NCBI GenBank assembly: GCA_004151065.3
Contig: NWUY0300059327.1
Span: 1 to 11,224 of the forward strand
Length of the DNA: 11,224 bases
Direction: 5' to 3'
Source of the DNA: Larix sibirica
Taxonomy: Eukaryota > Streptophyta > Pinopsida > Pinales > Pinaceae
A program made the position numbers and the translations under genes. The notes below the pieces were generated by a model. The model worked only from the letters and a program-made list of their open reading frames with translations, did not search any database and was not told the origin of the DNA. Shown piece after piece: positions 1-7,144 of this stretch (positions are counted from its first letter, which is position 1; the number at the start of each line of letters is the position of its first letter).

Positions 1-92
1 GTTAATCTATCTAGATGAGCATTTTTGTCATTTATCATAGATTGGTATAACAATATGAACTGGTTACAACAAAGTTGGTTTCAATAGGATTC

Positions 93-140
93 AAGTTGCA
101 TCTTAGATTAGAATTTAGGTTGCATTTAAGAATTAGTTTT
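93..140. repeat. Imperfect 24-bp tandem duplication
   Basis: Positions 93-116 and 117-140 are two adjacent diverged copies. Both begin A-R-GTTGCAT and continue with an A/T-rich tail containing TTAG. It is a local duplication inside presumed LTR sequence and no function is apparent. Confidence 0.5.
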
Positions 141-155
141 AGTTCTGATCAAAAG

Positions 156-172
156 TCTCCTCTTTGAGGAGA
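156..172. repeat. Perfect 7-bp hairpin in LTR
   Basis: TCTCCTC at 156-162 pairs with GAGGAGA at 166-172 around a TTT loop. A hairpin of the same stem length occurs in the second LTR at 7730-7750, so it may be a retained LTR structural element, for example near the RNA 3' end. That role is an inference. Confidence 0.5.
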
Positions 173-311
173 AACCCTCACTTAGCGACTAACGGAGTCG
201 TAAAACCTGTCGGAGCTAGCTACACCAAAAAGCTTTGGGATAGGGTTATCTGAAGCCTTCAGCTGGGGTTATCTCCTTTGCGTTGACGTGTGTGACAATC
301 CCAGGCATCAA

Positions 312-520
312 CAAACCCCTTTCTCACTTCCTCCATGTGTGGAATCATATCCCACCATCTCTTCTTTGTCCTTCTTCATCTGCAATCGTTAGGATTTTAT
401 ATTAATATCATTGTACATCATTACAATTCATTTGGTCATCCTAGACCATTATGTTCGACTTCTATCCATTTCAAGGTTACAAACAACATTACATTCCAGG
501 GTCAAAAATGGGGTGTTACA
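312..520 (-). repeat. LTR terminal segment (5' end of the LTR on the minus strand)
   Basis: This segment is clearly related, at roughly three quarters identity by eye, to 8098-8307. Shared blocks include GTGGAATCATATCCC, GGATTTTATATTA and the edge GGGTCAAAAATGGGGTGTTACA-type sequence. Read on the minus strand the edge is TGTAACACCCC, a common start for plant Ty3/gypsy LTRs. Immediately outside (521 onward) lies pararetroviral coding sequence, not a polypurine tract. The LTR is therefore either a solo LTR or the 5' LTR of an element lying mostly left of the window, inserted into the viral copy. The target-site duplication cannot be tested because the other end is outside the window. Confidence 0.7.
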
Positions 521-559
521 ATAGAAGTTCAAGAACCTGCACTAGAGACTTTTCTACTA

Positions 560-976
560 GACTTAGAAAAGGAACTTCAAGTGAAAGGTTTAGAAGATAG
601 GTTGGTTATCACTGTGAAAATAAAAGTGCTAGGGTACAATTCTTATATCCTAGATGCCAAAATAAATACAAGTGCAATGAATTCTTGTGCAGAGAGAGAG
701 TTCATCCCTGTTTATTACTGGCAACCAATATATCTCTAGTTCAAAGCTATCAATGACTCGAAATTTCCCATTATTGCAGTCTCGCCATATTTTCCTATCA
801 TAATTAATGGGCATAAAATTTGGGTTACATTGTATTGTCTTGATACTGGATCTAATCTACTTTTTGGCCAATTTTTTGTTAACGAGCATCTTCCTTTCAT
901 TATTGAAAAGGATTTAGTTACACCACATATCATTGAGGGCGACCCATCACTATTCCAAATTAAAAAAAAATTATGA
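560..976 (+). pseudogene. Retroviral-type aspartic protease domain, inactivated
   Basis: The reading frame used by 521-736 continues after a TAG at 737 to a TGA at 974. Around 656-680 it reads A-K-I-N-T-S-A-M-N-S-C, followed by F-I-P-x-Y-Y-W. This matches the active-site neighbourhood of retroviral aspartic proteases (hydrophobic-D-T-G-A), but the catalytic D-T-G is N-T-S here (665-673). Further on, CLDTGSNLLFGQFF (836-877) followed by L-P-F-I resembles the distal hydrophobic-G-N/Q-x-F segment of the fold, so the DTG at 842-850 is probably not the catalytic one. Immediately downstream is an A9 tract (962-970), after which similarity resumes in another frame. The first 62 or so codons of the open frame that starts at 335 derive from LTR sequence and are not part of the protein. 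Confidence 0.6.
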
Positions 977-2040
977 ATGTTATTGTTCCTTCCAAGGCTA
1001 AATATTATGTAACTAATCAATTAGTTGAGAAGCTTGTTAGGATTAACAACATTTTTAGCCATGCCAATCTTCATGGTCAAGAAATCATAAAGGATATCAA
1101 GGAAAAGATTACAAATTATCGTACTTTAGAAGTTCCCAATGCTTTATGGATTAGAGAGAAGCATTTTGTTGATATGTCGTATAGGGAAGGATTTGAAGGA
1201 ACTCCTCAAAAGGTAGCAACAAATTCAATATATCTTTCAGAGTTGGAGATCTGTAAACAAGAGATTGCTTAACTACTAGAAAGAAATCTCATTGAGCCAA
1301 CCAGAATCCCTTGGGCTTGTGTTTCTTTTTATTTCAAAAACATGTAGATCAAAAGAGAGGAAAGCCGAAAATGGTTAGCTACAAGAAGCTAAATGAGGCA
1401 TTGATGTCAAAGAGATGTCCTTTCCCCCTAAAGATGATTTATTTGTCAATATTAATGATAATAATATCTTTACCAAGTTTGATTTTAAAAGTGATTTATG
1501 GAAAATAGGCATACAGCCAAAGGACATATTCAAGAAAGGTTGTGTATTGCCTCATGGACATTATCGATGGATAGTCATGCCTTTCAACTTAAATAATGCA
1601 CCTTTTGAATTCCAAAAAAGGATGGAGGATGTTTTTGTAAAACTATGATACTTTGTAATTTATATTGATGATTTGTTAATTCGTTCTTTAGCCATGAACC
1701 AACATAAGGAGTATTTTCCACAATTCAATGCACTTGCATTTAAGCATGGCATAGCTTTATCAAAAAATAAGATTGAGTTTGCACATACAAGGATTGAATA
1801 TCTAGGGTTAATTTTGGCAAAGGGTAAAATTGAATGGGAAGATCATGTTCTAAAAGATCTGTCCGCATTTTCTAATGAAATCCCAAATTAGAAGCAACTA
1901 CAAATATTTTTGGAAGTTTGAATTACATTAGGTATTTTTATGAGAAACAAGCTACTATTAGGTATTGCCTCCAAGGTCATCTCAAGAATAAACCAGCCCC
2001 TTGGAACAATAAAATGAAAATTGTTGTGCAAAAAATTAAG
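977..2040 (+). pseudogene. Reverse transcriptase domain with N-terminal linker, broken
   Basis: The RT domain copies pregenomic RNA into DNA in the virus particle or cytoplasm. From 973 a linker leads to an E-I-x-x-L-L-E-R-N-L-I-E-P stretch (about 1258-1302, with a TAA at 1270), then frames change into K-R-G-K-P-K-M-V-x-Y-K-K-L-N-E (about 1353-1400). The palm follows at 1415-1648 and 1649-1888: motif A at 1475-1501 with its Asp at 1481, MPFNLNNAP at 1577-1603, motif C YIDD at 1661-1672 with both Asp codons intact, and YLGL at 1799-1810. A single TGA (1646-1648) separates motif B from motif C, and TAG at 1889 ends the palm frame. The connection region resumes one frame over at about 1915-2040 (G-S-L-N-Y, then K-P-A-P-W). 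Catalytic codons survive, but the domain spans at least four frame segments. Confidence 0.75.
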
Positions 2041-2538
2041 TAGTAGTAGATATAGCATCTTCCTGGCCTGACACTTTCAAAGCTTCATCTACCATTTATC
2101 CTTGAAAAAAAGCTTCATTGTTGTAGAAGCATACTAACAAAGATGAATTTTACATGTATGCTCCAGGTACTTTTAAAGAAGCAAATATCAAATATCCATC
2201 CAACCACAAAGAGATATTATTTTTAAAACAAGGGATAAAGGTTGCATATGTTCCTTAAGCCTATCCACTTTACAATAAGAATAGACCTGAAACACATGAA
2301 ACGAATGTTGTAGCATAAAATATTGCTTGAACAAGGAAATAATAGAGTGCCAAGATGGAGTTTATGGCTTGAAGGATTTGACTTTGATATTGAATACAAG
2401 CCTAGATTAGAAAATTGCCTTGTAGATATTATTACAAGAGAAGGGAAGAACGTGACTCAGAAACATTGTAGAGTTTACATGAATATGCTTATAATGTCAC
2501 TAGTTCCCTGGAATCCTGCTCCAAGAAATTTCATATGA
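2041..2538 (+). pseudogene. RNase H domain, broken, with short C-terminal tail
   Basis: RNase H degrades the RNA strand of the RNA/DNA hybrid. The segment opens with four TAG stops in 15 bases (2041-2055). A second frame then carries YAPGTFKEA followed by KYPSNHKEIL (about 2157-2219), the usual tyrosine...K-E-I-L helix of LTR and pararetroviral RNase H; it ends at TAA 2256. A third frame (2323-2538) carries RWSLWL (2353-2370), F-D-F-D-I-E-Y-K, then N-C-L-V-D and TRE (2425-2442). The D at 2425 fits the last catalytic acid of the N-x-L-A-D motif. After TRE about 32 codons follow to a TGA at 2536, and no zinc finger or integrase core follows. The tryptophan-rich RWxxWL and TRE ending supports a caulimovirid. 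Confidence 0.7.
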
Positions 2539-3480
2539 GTTCTTGTTTGTAATAATTGTGAAATATTCTACTATTTTGATTTTCTTGTAAATAGGATTAA
2601 GTCAAGTCTTGAGATCCACTAAATTCTTGGTTTTGGATCAATAGTAAGTGTTTTGTAAATAATTTCTTGTATTTTGTTTGTTCTACAACTTTCTTCTATA
2701 ATGTAATTTTTGATCCAGGTCCTAGGTTAGGTCAATATTATCTTGTGTGTTTCTATCTATTTTGGTCTTTCTTAGATTATTGTGTTGTTATAGATCTTAT
2801 TAAGTTGAGGAACTTTGTTTGGATAACTATGGAGTGTTCAGCGGTTGTCCCATTTAATTGGTCTCCATGGTTCTGTGTATTTATGGAAATTTTATTTCTG
2901 ACAGATGTCAATCTCTCTTGTTATGTAAAATATAAATTCATACCACACTCCAATCAGAGTCCATCACTACCATATACAATCAATTATGGTTCTACTTCAA
3001 GATGGATTTCTCTGAATACAGGCTAGATTTCATGTATAAAGAATAAGTTATTGGAGAAAAATTATTTCACCTTAGATCTTATTTTAAAGGAAGACCCTTC
3101 ATCCAACTAGAACAAGGGCATCCCAACTTGGAAGATTCTTCATCATGTCAATGATTCAATTTACTCCCTCCTATGGCTCCAAATCAAATCGATGAAGATC
3201 CTCTCGATCATCCTTCACCTAATCCTTAGTACCACTATGATTCAAATGATCTTGAATCTATCTAAAGTTAGTATTTTACAAATATTGTCATTTGAATAAG
3301 TGAATCATAGTGGAACACTCATAATAGATCCTCTTTGTACTAGATTTCCTTTATGTAAGTGTCGCCCAATTTGTAGCTCCATTGTGTATTTATTTTTGTC
3401 TTGTCATCCGTCCAAGATGCTAGTTGGATCATCTCGATCTGTCAAAGTCAGTCCTTTAAAGTGATTGGGTCCCCGCATCT
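2539..3480. other. No recognised gene; possible decayed viral 3' region
   Basis: T-rich plus strand with one open run of 120 codons (2667-3026) that matches no family known to me, and an acidic/proline-rich scrap near 3097-3265 (for example P-N-Q-I-D-E-D-P-L-D-H-P-S-P, ending L-E-S-I and a stop at 3263). By position this could be the former C-terminal part of the viral polyprotein or an extra ORF plus the start of the intergenic region. It could also be unrelated host sequence. Nothing decides between these. Confidence 0.35.
2667..3026 (+). pseudogene. Unidentified open reading run, hypothetical
   Basis: A 119-codon open frame starting at ATG 2667 and ending with TAG at 3024. The predicted product is rich in aromatic residues (W, F, Y) with no motif I recognise, no signal peptide and no clear transmembrane segments. 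In the same frame after the stop, L-D-L-I-L-K-E-D-P follows, so a coding past is possible. T-rich sequence makes aromatic-rich open frames by chance, which is the main alternative. It lies just after the pararetroviral RNase H on the same strand. Confidence 0.2.
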
Positions 3481-3559
3481 CTATTGAGTCTAAGGGATGA
3501 GATAATATTTGATAGTCCTTGGATATCCCATTCATGTGAAATATTTCGGGAAACTTGGT

Positions 3560-3665
3560 TAGTGCACTTACTTTTGACTGGAAGATGTAGGTTTATGGCT
3601 ACCGGTTACCTTTTCTCAAACCTATATAAGCAAGCTCCTCTCCTCATTTTCATCATTGGTGGGGA
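3560..3665 (+). promoter_or_regulatory. Candidate caulimovirid pregenomic-RNA promoter (TATA core)
   Basis: TATATAAG stands at 3623-3630 within CCTATATAAGCAAG. It is followed by a pyrimidine-rich start region (CTCCTCTCCTC, 3636-3646) and a probable transcription start near 3650-3660, about 30 bases downstream. The arrangement of TATATAAG, purine/pyrimidine-mixed spacer and CT-rich start resembles the core of caulimovirid full-length-transcript promoters such as the CaMV 35S type. It lies about 1.1 kb downstream of RNase H on the same strand, where the intergenic region of a circular caulimovirid genome is expected. No clear as-1-type TGACG pair was found upstream. A chance TATA box in AT-rich DNA is possible. 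Confidence 0.42.
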
Positions 3666-4038
3666 GAGTGTTGATTTTGAGTCTTATAGTCGTGAGAGTC
3701 ACTTAATCTATGATATCGCAATAGATTTTTGAGGTCTCCTTCATGTTTGAGACTTGCATCATTATGTATGAATCATCCTTGTTGATATGTAACCTAAATC
3801 AATGGTGTAGTGTTAATGTCCCTGCCTCCTTGCAAGAGCTAGATATGCGATAAAATATCATCAGGGAAATGTGTAGCCTTGTATGTTGATGTGTATAAGA
3901 AGGTAGAGAATATATATGTATGAGATTCAGGAAATAACTATAAGATTGTAAAAGATCCTAGAGTTGGAGGGAAAAAATTATGTATTTGGAGGATTTTCCT
4001 ATTAGGGTCTCTCAAAATTATGTCAATTGGGTACTCAT

Positions 4039-4065
4039 TGGATGTGGAATTTAATTCCACATCCA
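4039..4065. repeat. Perfect 13-bp inverted repeat, 1-base centre
   Basis: TGGATGTGGAATT (4039-4051) and its exact reverse complement AATTCCACATCCA (4053-4065) flank a single T at 4052. With almost no loop it is closer to a palindrome than to a simple RNA hairpin. It could be a recent inverted duplication, a leader structure or a protein-binding palindrome. No function is established. Confidence 0.75.
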
Positions 4066-4242
4066 TTAAGTTATCACAATCAAAATTTGAGTAAACCTAC
4101 AAGGATAGAAGTTGAAAATATGAAAGAAAGAAAAAAGTAGTTTTTTTTCCTTTCCCTCCAAATCTATTTACCCTTATGGTTGGCATCATCATCTTGAAAC
4201 CTACTGGTTCTTATGAAGTTGATTTTGACAAGACATTTTTTG

Positions 4243-4265
4243 TTTTGAGGCTTTTTACCTCAAAA
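4243..4265. repeat. Perfect 8-bp hairpin, 7-base loop
   Basis: TTTTGAGG (4243-4250) pairs with CCTCAAAA (4258-4265) around CTTTTTA. It lies about 0.6 kb downstream of the candidate viral TATA box, so it could be part of a structured leader. No terminator or regulatory role can be shown. Confidence 0.5.
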
Positions 4266-4552
4266 TTCCTCAAATGAAGGATGAAAATCTTGTTTTATTT
4301 GAAGAAATTAAGATTTTATGTTGTGGACCTTTAGGTTGTTCTTTTGATATATGTTTTTGAAAGGCCTAGCATATGTATTCAAGTGCCTATGGAAGACTAT
4401 AATAATAGACATAGATTGTTCTATGTTTATATCTTTGAAGAAGTGGATAACTTATGCTTTGATACTATCAAATACACATGGTATATGTATATTCTGATTT
4501 CATATTGAAATATTGAATATAATTTTTTCTTAGAAAAAAAAAAGTGATTACA

Positions 4553-5019
4553 TGTGTCATTTGGGCATATAGGATTGCATGGAGGAAAGGTTTAGTACAT
4601 ACATCATTCCTACTAGTATTTGGAAATAATCAATCATATCTATGGCATATTGGGATCCCTCTTGAAGTATAATAGTGGAGAAAAGATTGGAAATAAATGT
4701 TCAAATGATGAATGGGATAGAAGAATTAGAAAAACTAGATGAAGACAAGTTGTGGTCATGATTCTAGCATGTTTTTACAAAATGGATATTAAAGAGATAT
4801 CATGATAGTAAATTAATAAAGCATGAGCTCAAGGAAGGACAATTGGTCCTTTTTTATGATACTAAGAAAAATGATAAGACATACAAGTTGAAATATGGAT
4901 GGCTAGGACCATACATTCTAAATCTATTATATGAGAATGGACAAATACAACTAGAAAGTTTGGAAGGTTTACCATAAATGAACTGAGTAAATGAATCTTG
5001 GTTGAAGACATTTTATTAA
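4553..5019 (+). pseudogene. Ty3/gypsy integrase C-terminal fragment with GPY motif
   Basis: Integrase joins retrotransposon DNA to the host chromosome. Only its C-terminal third is here. Frame one (4553-4669) reads W-A-Y-R (4562-4573), then H-T-S-F-L-L-V-F-G and I-P-L-E-V, matching the end of the integrase core in plant Ty3/gypsy elements (W-A-Y-R-T...T-P-F-x-L-V-Y/F-G). It ends at TAA-TAG 4670-4675. Frame two (about 4681-4974) carries a charged helix (E-E-L-E-K-L-D-E-D), stops at 4759 and 4765, then K-R-Y-H-D, G-Q-L-V-L-F-Y-D and W-L-G-P-Y (4900-4914; GPY at 4906-4914), and L-E-S-L-E-G before TAA at 4975; traces continue to 5019. The N-terminal zinc domain, the DDE core and the upstream RT of this element are absent. 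It lacks any visible chromodomain, so a non-chromoviral (Tat/Athila-like) origin is plausible. Confidence 0.72.
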
Positions 5020-5424
5020 TGAAAATGTAAATAGGTTAGGGATAGACCCAGAGAACCTCGAAGATGAAGGTATGAATCCGATAGTGAATGAATGTTGAGT
5101 ACCAAGAATGCAAACGGTAATTCCTAACTCGTGTTGAAGAAAAATATTGGTCATATGGGAGCATGGAAATAATCTAGATATGTGGGAAGGTATGTGATTT
5201 ATTGTGATGCTTGTATTTTCATTATATGATATTAACATGATAGACAAGTAGATATTGGTCAGAATATCTCCATCCGAACATTAAGTATGAGGATGCTAAA
5301 GATAATATTTACCGTGACTAGCAAGATTCACTAAAAGGATTAGAATGTCAGTTACTTTCATAAGTGAGCTATAGAGTAAGGTGTACCCTAGAGAAAATTG
5401 GTCATAATCATCCATAGGTTGAAG
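5020..5424. other. Non-coding stretch after integrase fragment
   Basis: No supported gene; open frames on either strand here look like chance. The plus strand is purine-rich and the stretch follows the integrase end, so it probably is the region between pol and the 3' LTR of that gypsy element. No polypurine tract or plus-strand LTR start was recognised. Confidence 0.4.
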
Positions 5425-6140
5425 GATTGCATTGAAATAAGACTTAAAGATTCGTTGGAGGTAAGAAGTCTCAATGGATAGAAATCGTCATGAAAACAAC
5501 ATGGTTCAGAGGCCATTATTGCATGTATCAGTTTGGAATAACCATTTCCCCAATGGAAGATACTCTGACAAAAAAACAAATTCAAACATAGGCTCCTGCA
5601 CTAATAAAAAAATCAAAAATAAGACTAGAATAGCCATAAGAGGAAAGAAACAAGAAATATTTGTGGAAATTATTGACAAAAGGTGATGGTAGGTGTTGAG
5701 CAGGAAGCATCGATGTCATGATTGGCACTTATCCTGGAAGATCTATTTATTATAAGTTTGAAGGATGATACCAATGATATCTTGATGGAAGGATATATGA
5801 TGTGGAAAAATTATCTTCTAATATCAAAGAATGACATTAGGAACTACTATGGAAGATCCATATGATATTGGACTGATGTGTGATACAATCGATATCTTGG
5901 TGGAAGTATTCCAAAATAAAATAACCATGTGAGTCACTGGAAAACCATTAAGAACTATCTGCATTGAAGATCCATTGGTATGTAGGAAAAGGCCAGCTAT
6001 ACCCCAACAGAAGGAGTTCTAATGGAAAAAATACTATTTGAGAAAATAAAAGGAGACATCCAAAGGTAGCTAAGAAGAGTCATTGGATATTGGACTAAGG
6101 GTTAATTTCAATTGTATCCCAATGGAAATAACTCTAATGC
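5425..6140 (+). repeat. Diverged tandem repeat array, period about 115 bp
   Basis: About six degenerate copies are recognisable by recurring anchors at regular spacing. A GAAGATC-type anchor occurs at 5737, 5852, 5966 and (as GAAGAGTCA) 6074. A (C)CCAATGG...-type anchor occurs near 5545, 5770, 5885, 6000 and 6115; the last two, 6000-6025 and 6115-6140, are close relatives 115 bases apart. GATATCTTG recurs at 5776 and 5891. GATATTGGACT recurs at 5864 and 6086, two periods apart. GAAATAA recurs at 5434 and 6125, six periods apart. The period is not a multiple of three, so a repeated protein is unlikely. It lies downstream of the integrase fragment in presumed retrotransposon non-coding sequence. 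Exact ends and copy number are approximate because I aligned by eye. Confidence 0.65.
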
Positions 6141-7019
6141 AAAAAAAGAAGGATATAAAGAAAAAGAAGACAGGTCTCAATTCTTAGATTTGGTTATTTA
6201 TAAGTAGTTCATTTAAATATTGATTGTTAATATTATGATGACTAATTATAGTAAAGAGTAACACAAAGGTGGTTTCTATTATAAATGAACCATTATGAAA
6301 GTTGGTGAAGAGAGATTGATAAGCCGATAAGTTTGGAACTGGGTGGGAAAAAACACATCGTGATATAATGTAAGTCACCTTAGGAAATCAAGGCCAATCA
6401 TTGACTCGTGTATAGGTTTCGTGAGAGGATAGTATGGATTGTAGAGTGGGAGTGCTTAAAAAAACATAGAAGCATTAACAATGATCAAATGCTAAGGAAA
6501 TAAATGATATCGGCATGAGATAAATAGTTTTTAAAGAAAAATGAATCATAAAGATTCATGTAATAACATATAGGAAACAACTCTATGATATGAAATAGAA
6601 AAATCCTAATAATATATGCGATGGAAGGGAAAATATAGGCATTTATAAGTAAATCTAATATTCCAAATAAAGATGATAGGGAGGTCAGGAAATACTAGAA
6701 AAGGTGCAATAATGAGGGAATCAATCTCAAAATGTATCACTAGAATGGGAAGGGAATAAATGCAAAAGAAAAGAGAAAAAAATAAAAATACTTATCCATT
6801 TTTGTTTAATCATAACAAAGAAGAGTATAAGAGAAAGGAAGAAAACTAAGCCATAGAAAAAGAAATCGAATTGCTAATAGAAGGGTAAGAAATATGGGTA
6901 CCTTAATACAAACAATGGGGTCAATGATGAATATGATATAGAGGAAAATTAGAAGAAAAACAACAATGAAATAAGAACCCAATGTTGTATCAAGGATCTT
7001 CTAGGAAGCATGTATCCTT
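6141..7019. other. Purine-rich non-coding stretch
   Basis: No gene on either strand: every frame is closed at short intervals. The plus strand is strongly A/G-rich (for example 6765-6860 with AAAAGAGAAAAAA and AAGGAAGAAAAC), like the sequence to its left. It may continue the plus-strand gypsy 3' region. The alternative is the 5' internal part of the minus-strand element primed at 7132-7144, but no gag similarity was found on the minus strand. Confidence 0.35.
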
Positions 7020-7131
7020 AGCAATTACCTAATGCTCAATTTGGTGAATGTTATGACAAAGATGTCATGTACCTAGCAACCTCCCAACACATTCTAGGCT
7101 ACGGCGTACTCATTCGACATATAAAATTTTA
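7020..7131 (-). other. Probable 5' leader of a minus-strand LTR element
   Basis: On the minus strand this directly follows the primer-binding site. It is GC-richer than its surroundings (GGGAGGTTGCTAGGT near 7070-7085 and the GTACGCCGTAG block near 7101-7111, minus-strand reading), as 5' untranslated leaders of LTR retrotransposons often are. Assignment rests on position only. Confidence 0.35.
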
Positions 7132-7144
7132 CCTATGATACCGA
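7132..7144 (-). other. Primer-binding site, initiator tRNA-Met type (degenerate)
   Basis: The minus strand reads TCGGTATCATAGG. Nine of 13 positions agree with the plant tRNA-iMet primer-binding sequence TGGTATCAGAGCC, using the GGTATCA core, when 7131-7143 is aligned. It lies three bases (AAC) inside the LTR end at 7148, a normal spacing for Ty3/gypsy elements. This site primes minus-strand DNA synthesis. The sequence match alone is modest and the position carries much of the support. Confidence 0.55.

Larger units (their letters stand above)
1..311 (-). repeat. Probable inner part of an LTR, no gene
   Basis: No coding signal is visible. The stretch continues leftward from the recognisable LTR end at 312-520 and probably belongs to the same minus-strand LTR, but clear similarity to the second LTR (7148-8307) fades left of about 312, so this is an inference. 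It holds an imperfect 24-bp duplication at 93-116 and 117-140 (both contain GTTGCAT), a perfect 7-bp hairpin at 156-172 (TCTCCTC, loop TTT, GAGGAGA), and a GC-richer stretch at 180-220 with the palindrome AGCTAGCT. The left boundary of the LTR is not in the window. Confidence 0.4.
521..2538 (+). pseudogene. Endogenous pararetrovirus (Caulimoviridae-like) polymerase remnant, PR-RT-RH
   Basis: A degenerate pol region in the caulimovirid order protease, reverse transcriptase, RNase H, with no integrase directly after RNase H. Family clues are the RT block KFDFKSDLW (1475-1501), MPFNLNNAPFEFQ (1577-1615), YIDD (1661-1672), YLGL (1799-1810) and the RNase H end RWSLWL plus TRE (2353-2370, 2434-2442). 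The K-F-D-x-K-S-x-x-W block and the C-terminal RWxxWL/TRE pair favour Caulimoviridae over Ty3/gypsy. Breaks seen: stops at 737, 974, 1270, 1345, 1646, 1889, a cluster at 2041-2055, and 2256, plus frame changes near 962-970, 1350, 1400, 1910, 2100-2160 and 2260-2320. The copy is non-functional. Movement and coat protein genes, expected upstream, are not visible; the LTR edge at 520 interrupts the viral sequence there. Caulimovirids lack integrase, so genomic copies arise by illegitimate integration. Ty3/gypsy origin is the main alternative. Confidence 0.72.
3666..4552. other. Possible viral leader / unassigned spacer with inverted repeats
   Basis: No gene. If the TATA at 3623 is viral, this is the leader of the pregenomic RNA. 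It contains a 13-bp perfect inverted repeat (4039-4065), a purine block facing a pyrimidine block (4122-4155, GAAAGAAAGAAAAAA then T8CCTTTCCC), a weak primer-binding-like TTGGCATCA (4180-4188), and an 8-bp hairpin (4243-4265). The right end is a T-rich/A-rich junction (4522-4543), just before recognisable Ty3/gypsy integrase sequence starts at 4553. Where the viral piece ends is not visible. Confidence 0.3.

Noticed and set aside
335-739. 134-codon open frame as a gene
   Set aside because: Its first half is LTR sequence also present at 8098-8307 and its second half is pararetroviral protease-region sequence; the frame is an accident of the junction at 520/521.
3484-3732. 82-codon plus-strand open frame
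   Set aside because: It runs across the TATA element and has no protein-like motif; treated as chance.
521-5019. A single plus-strand Ty3/gypsy element running from protease to integrase
   Set aside because: About 2 kb lies between RNase H and the integrase tail with no zinc domain or catalytic core, and the RT/RNase H signatures favour Caulimoviridae, so two separate elements fit better.
4969-5247. 92-codon minus-strand open frame
   Set aside because: It overlaps the end of the integrase fragment on the opposite strand and has no recognisable motif; treated as a shadow.
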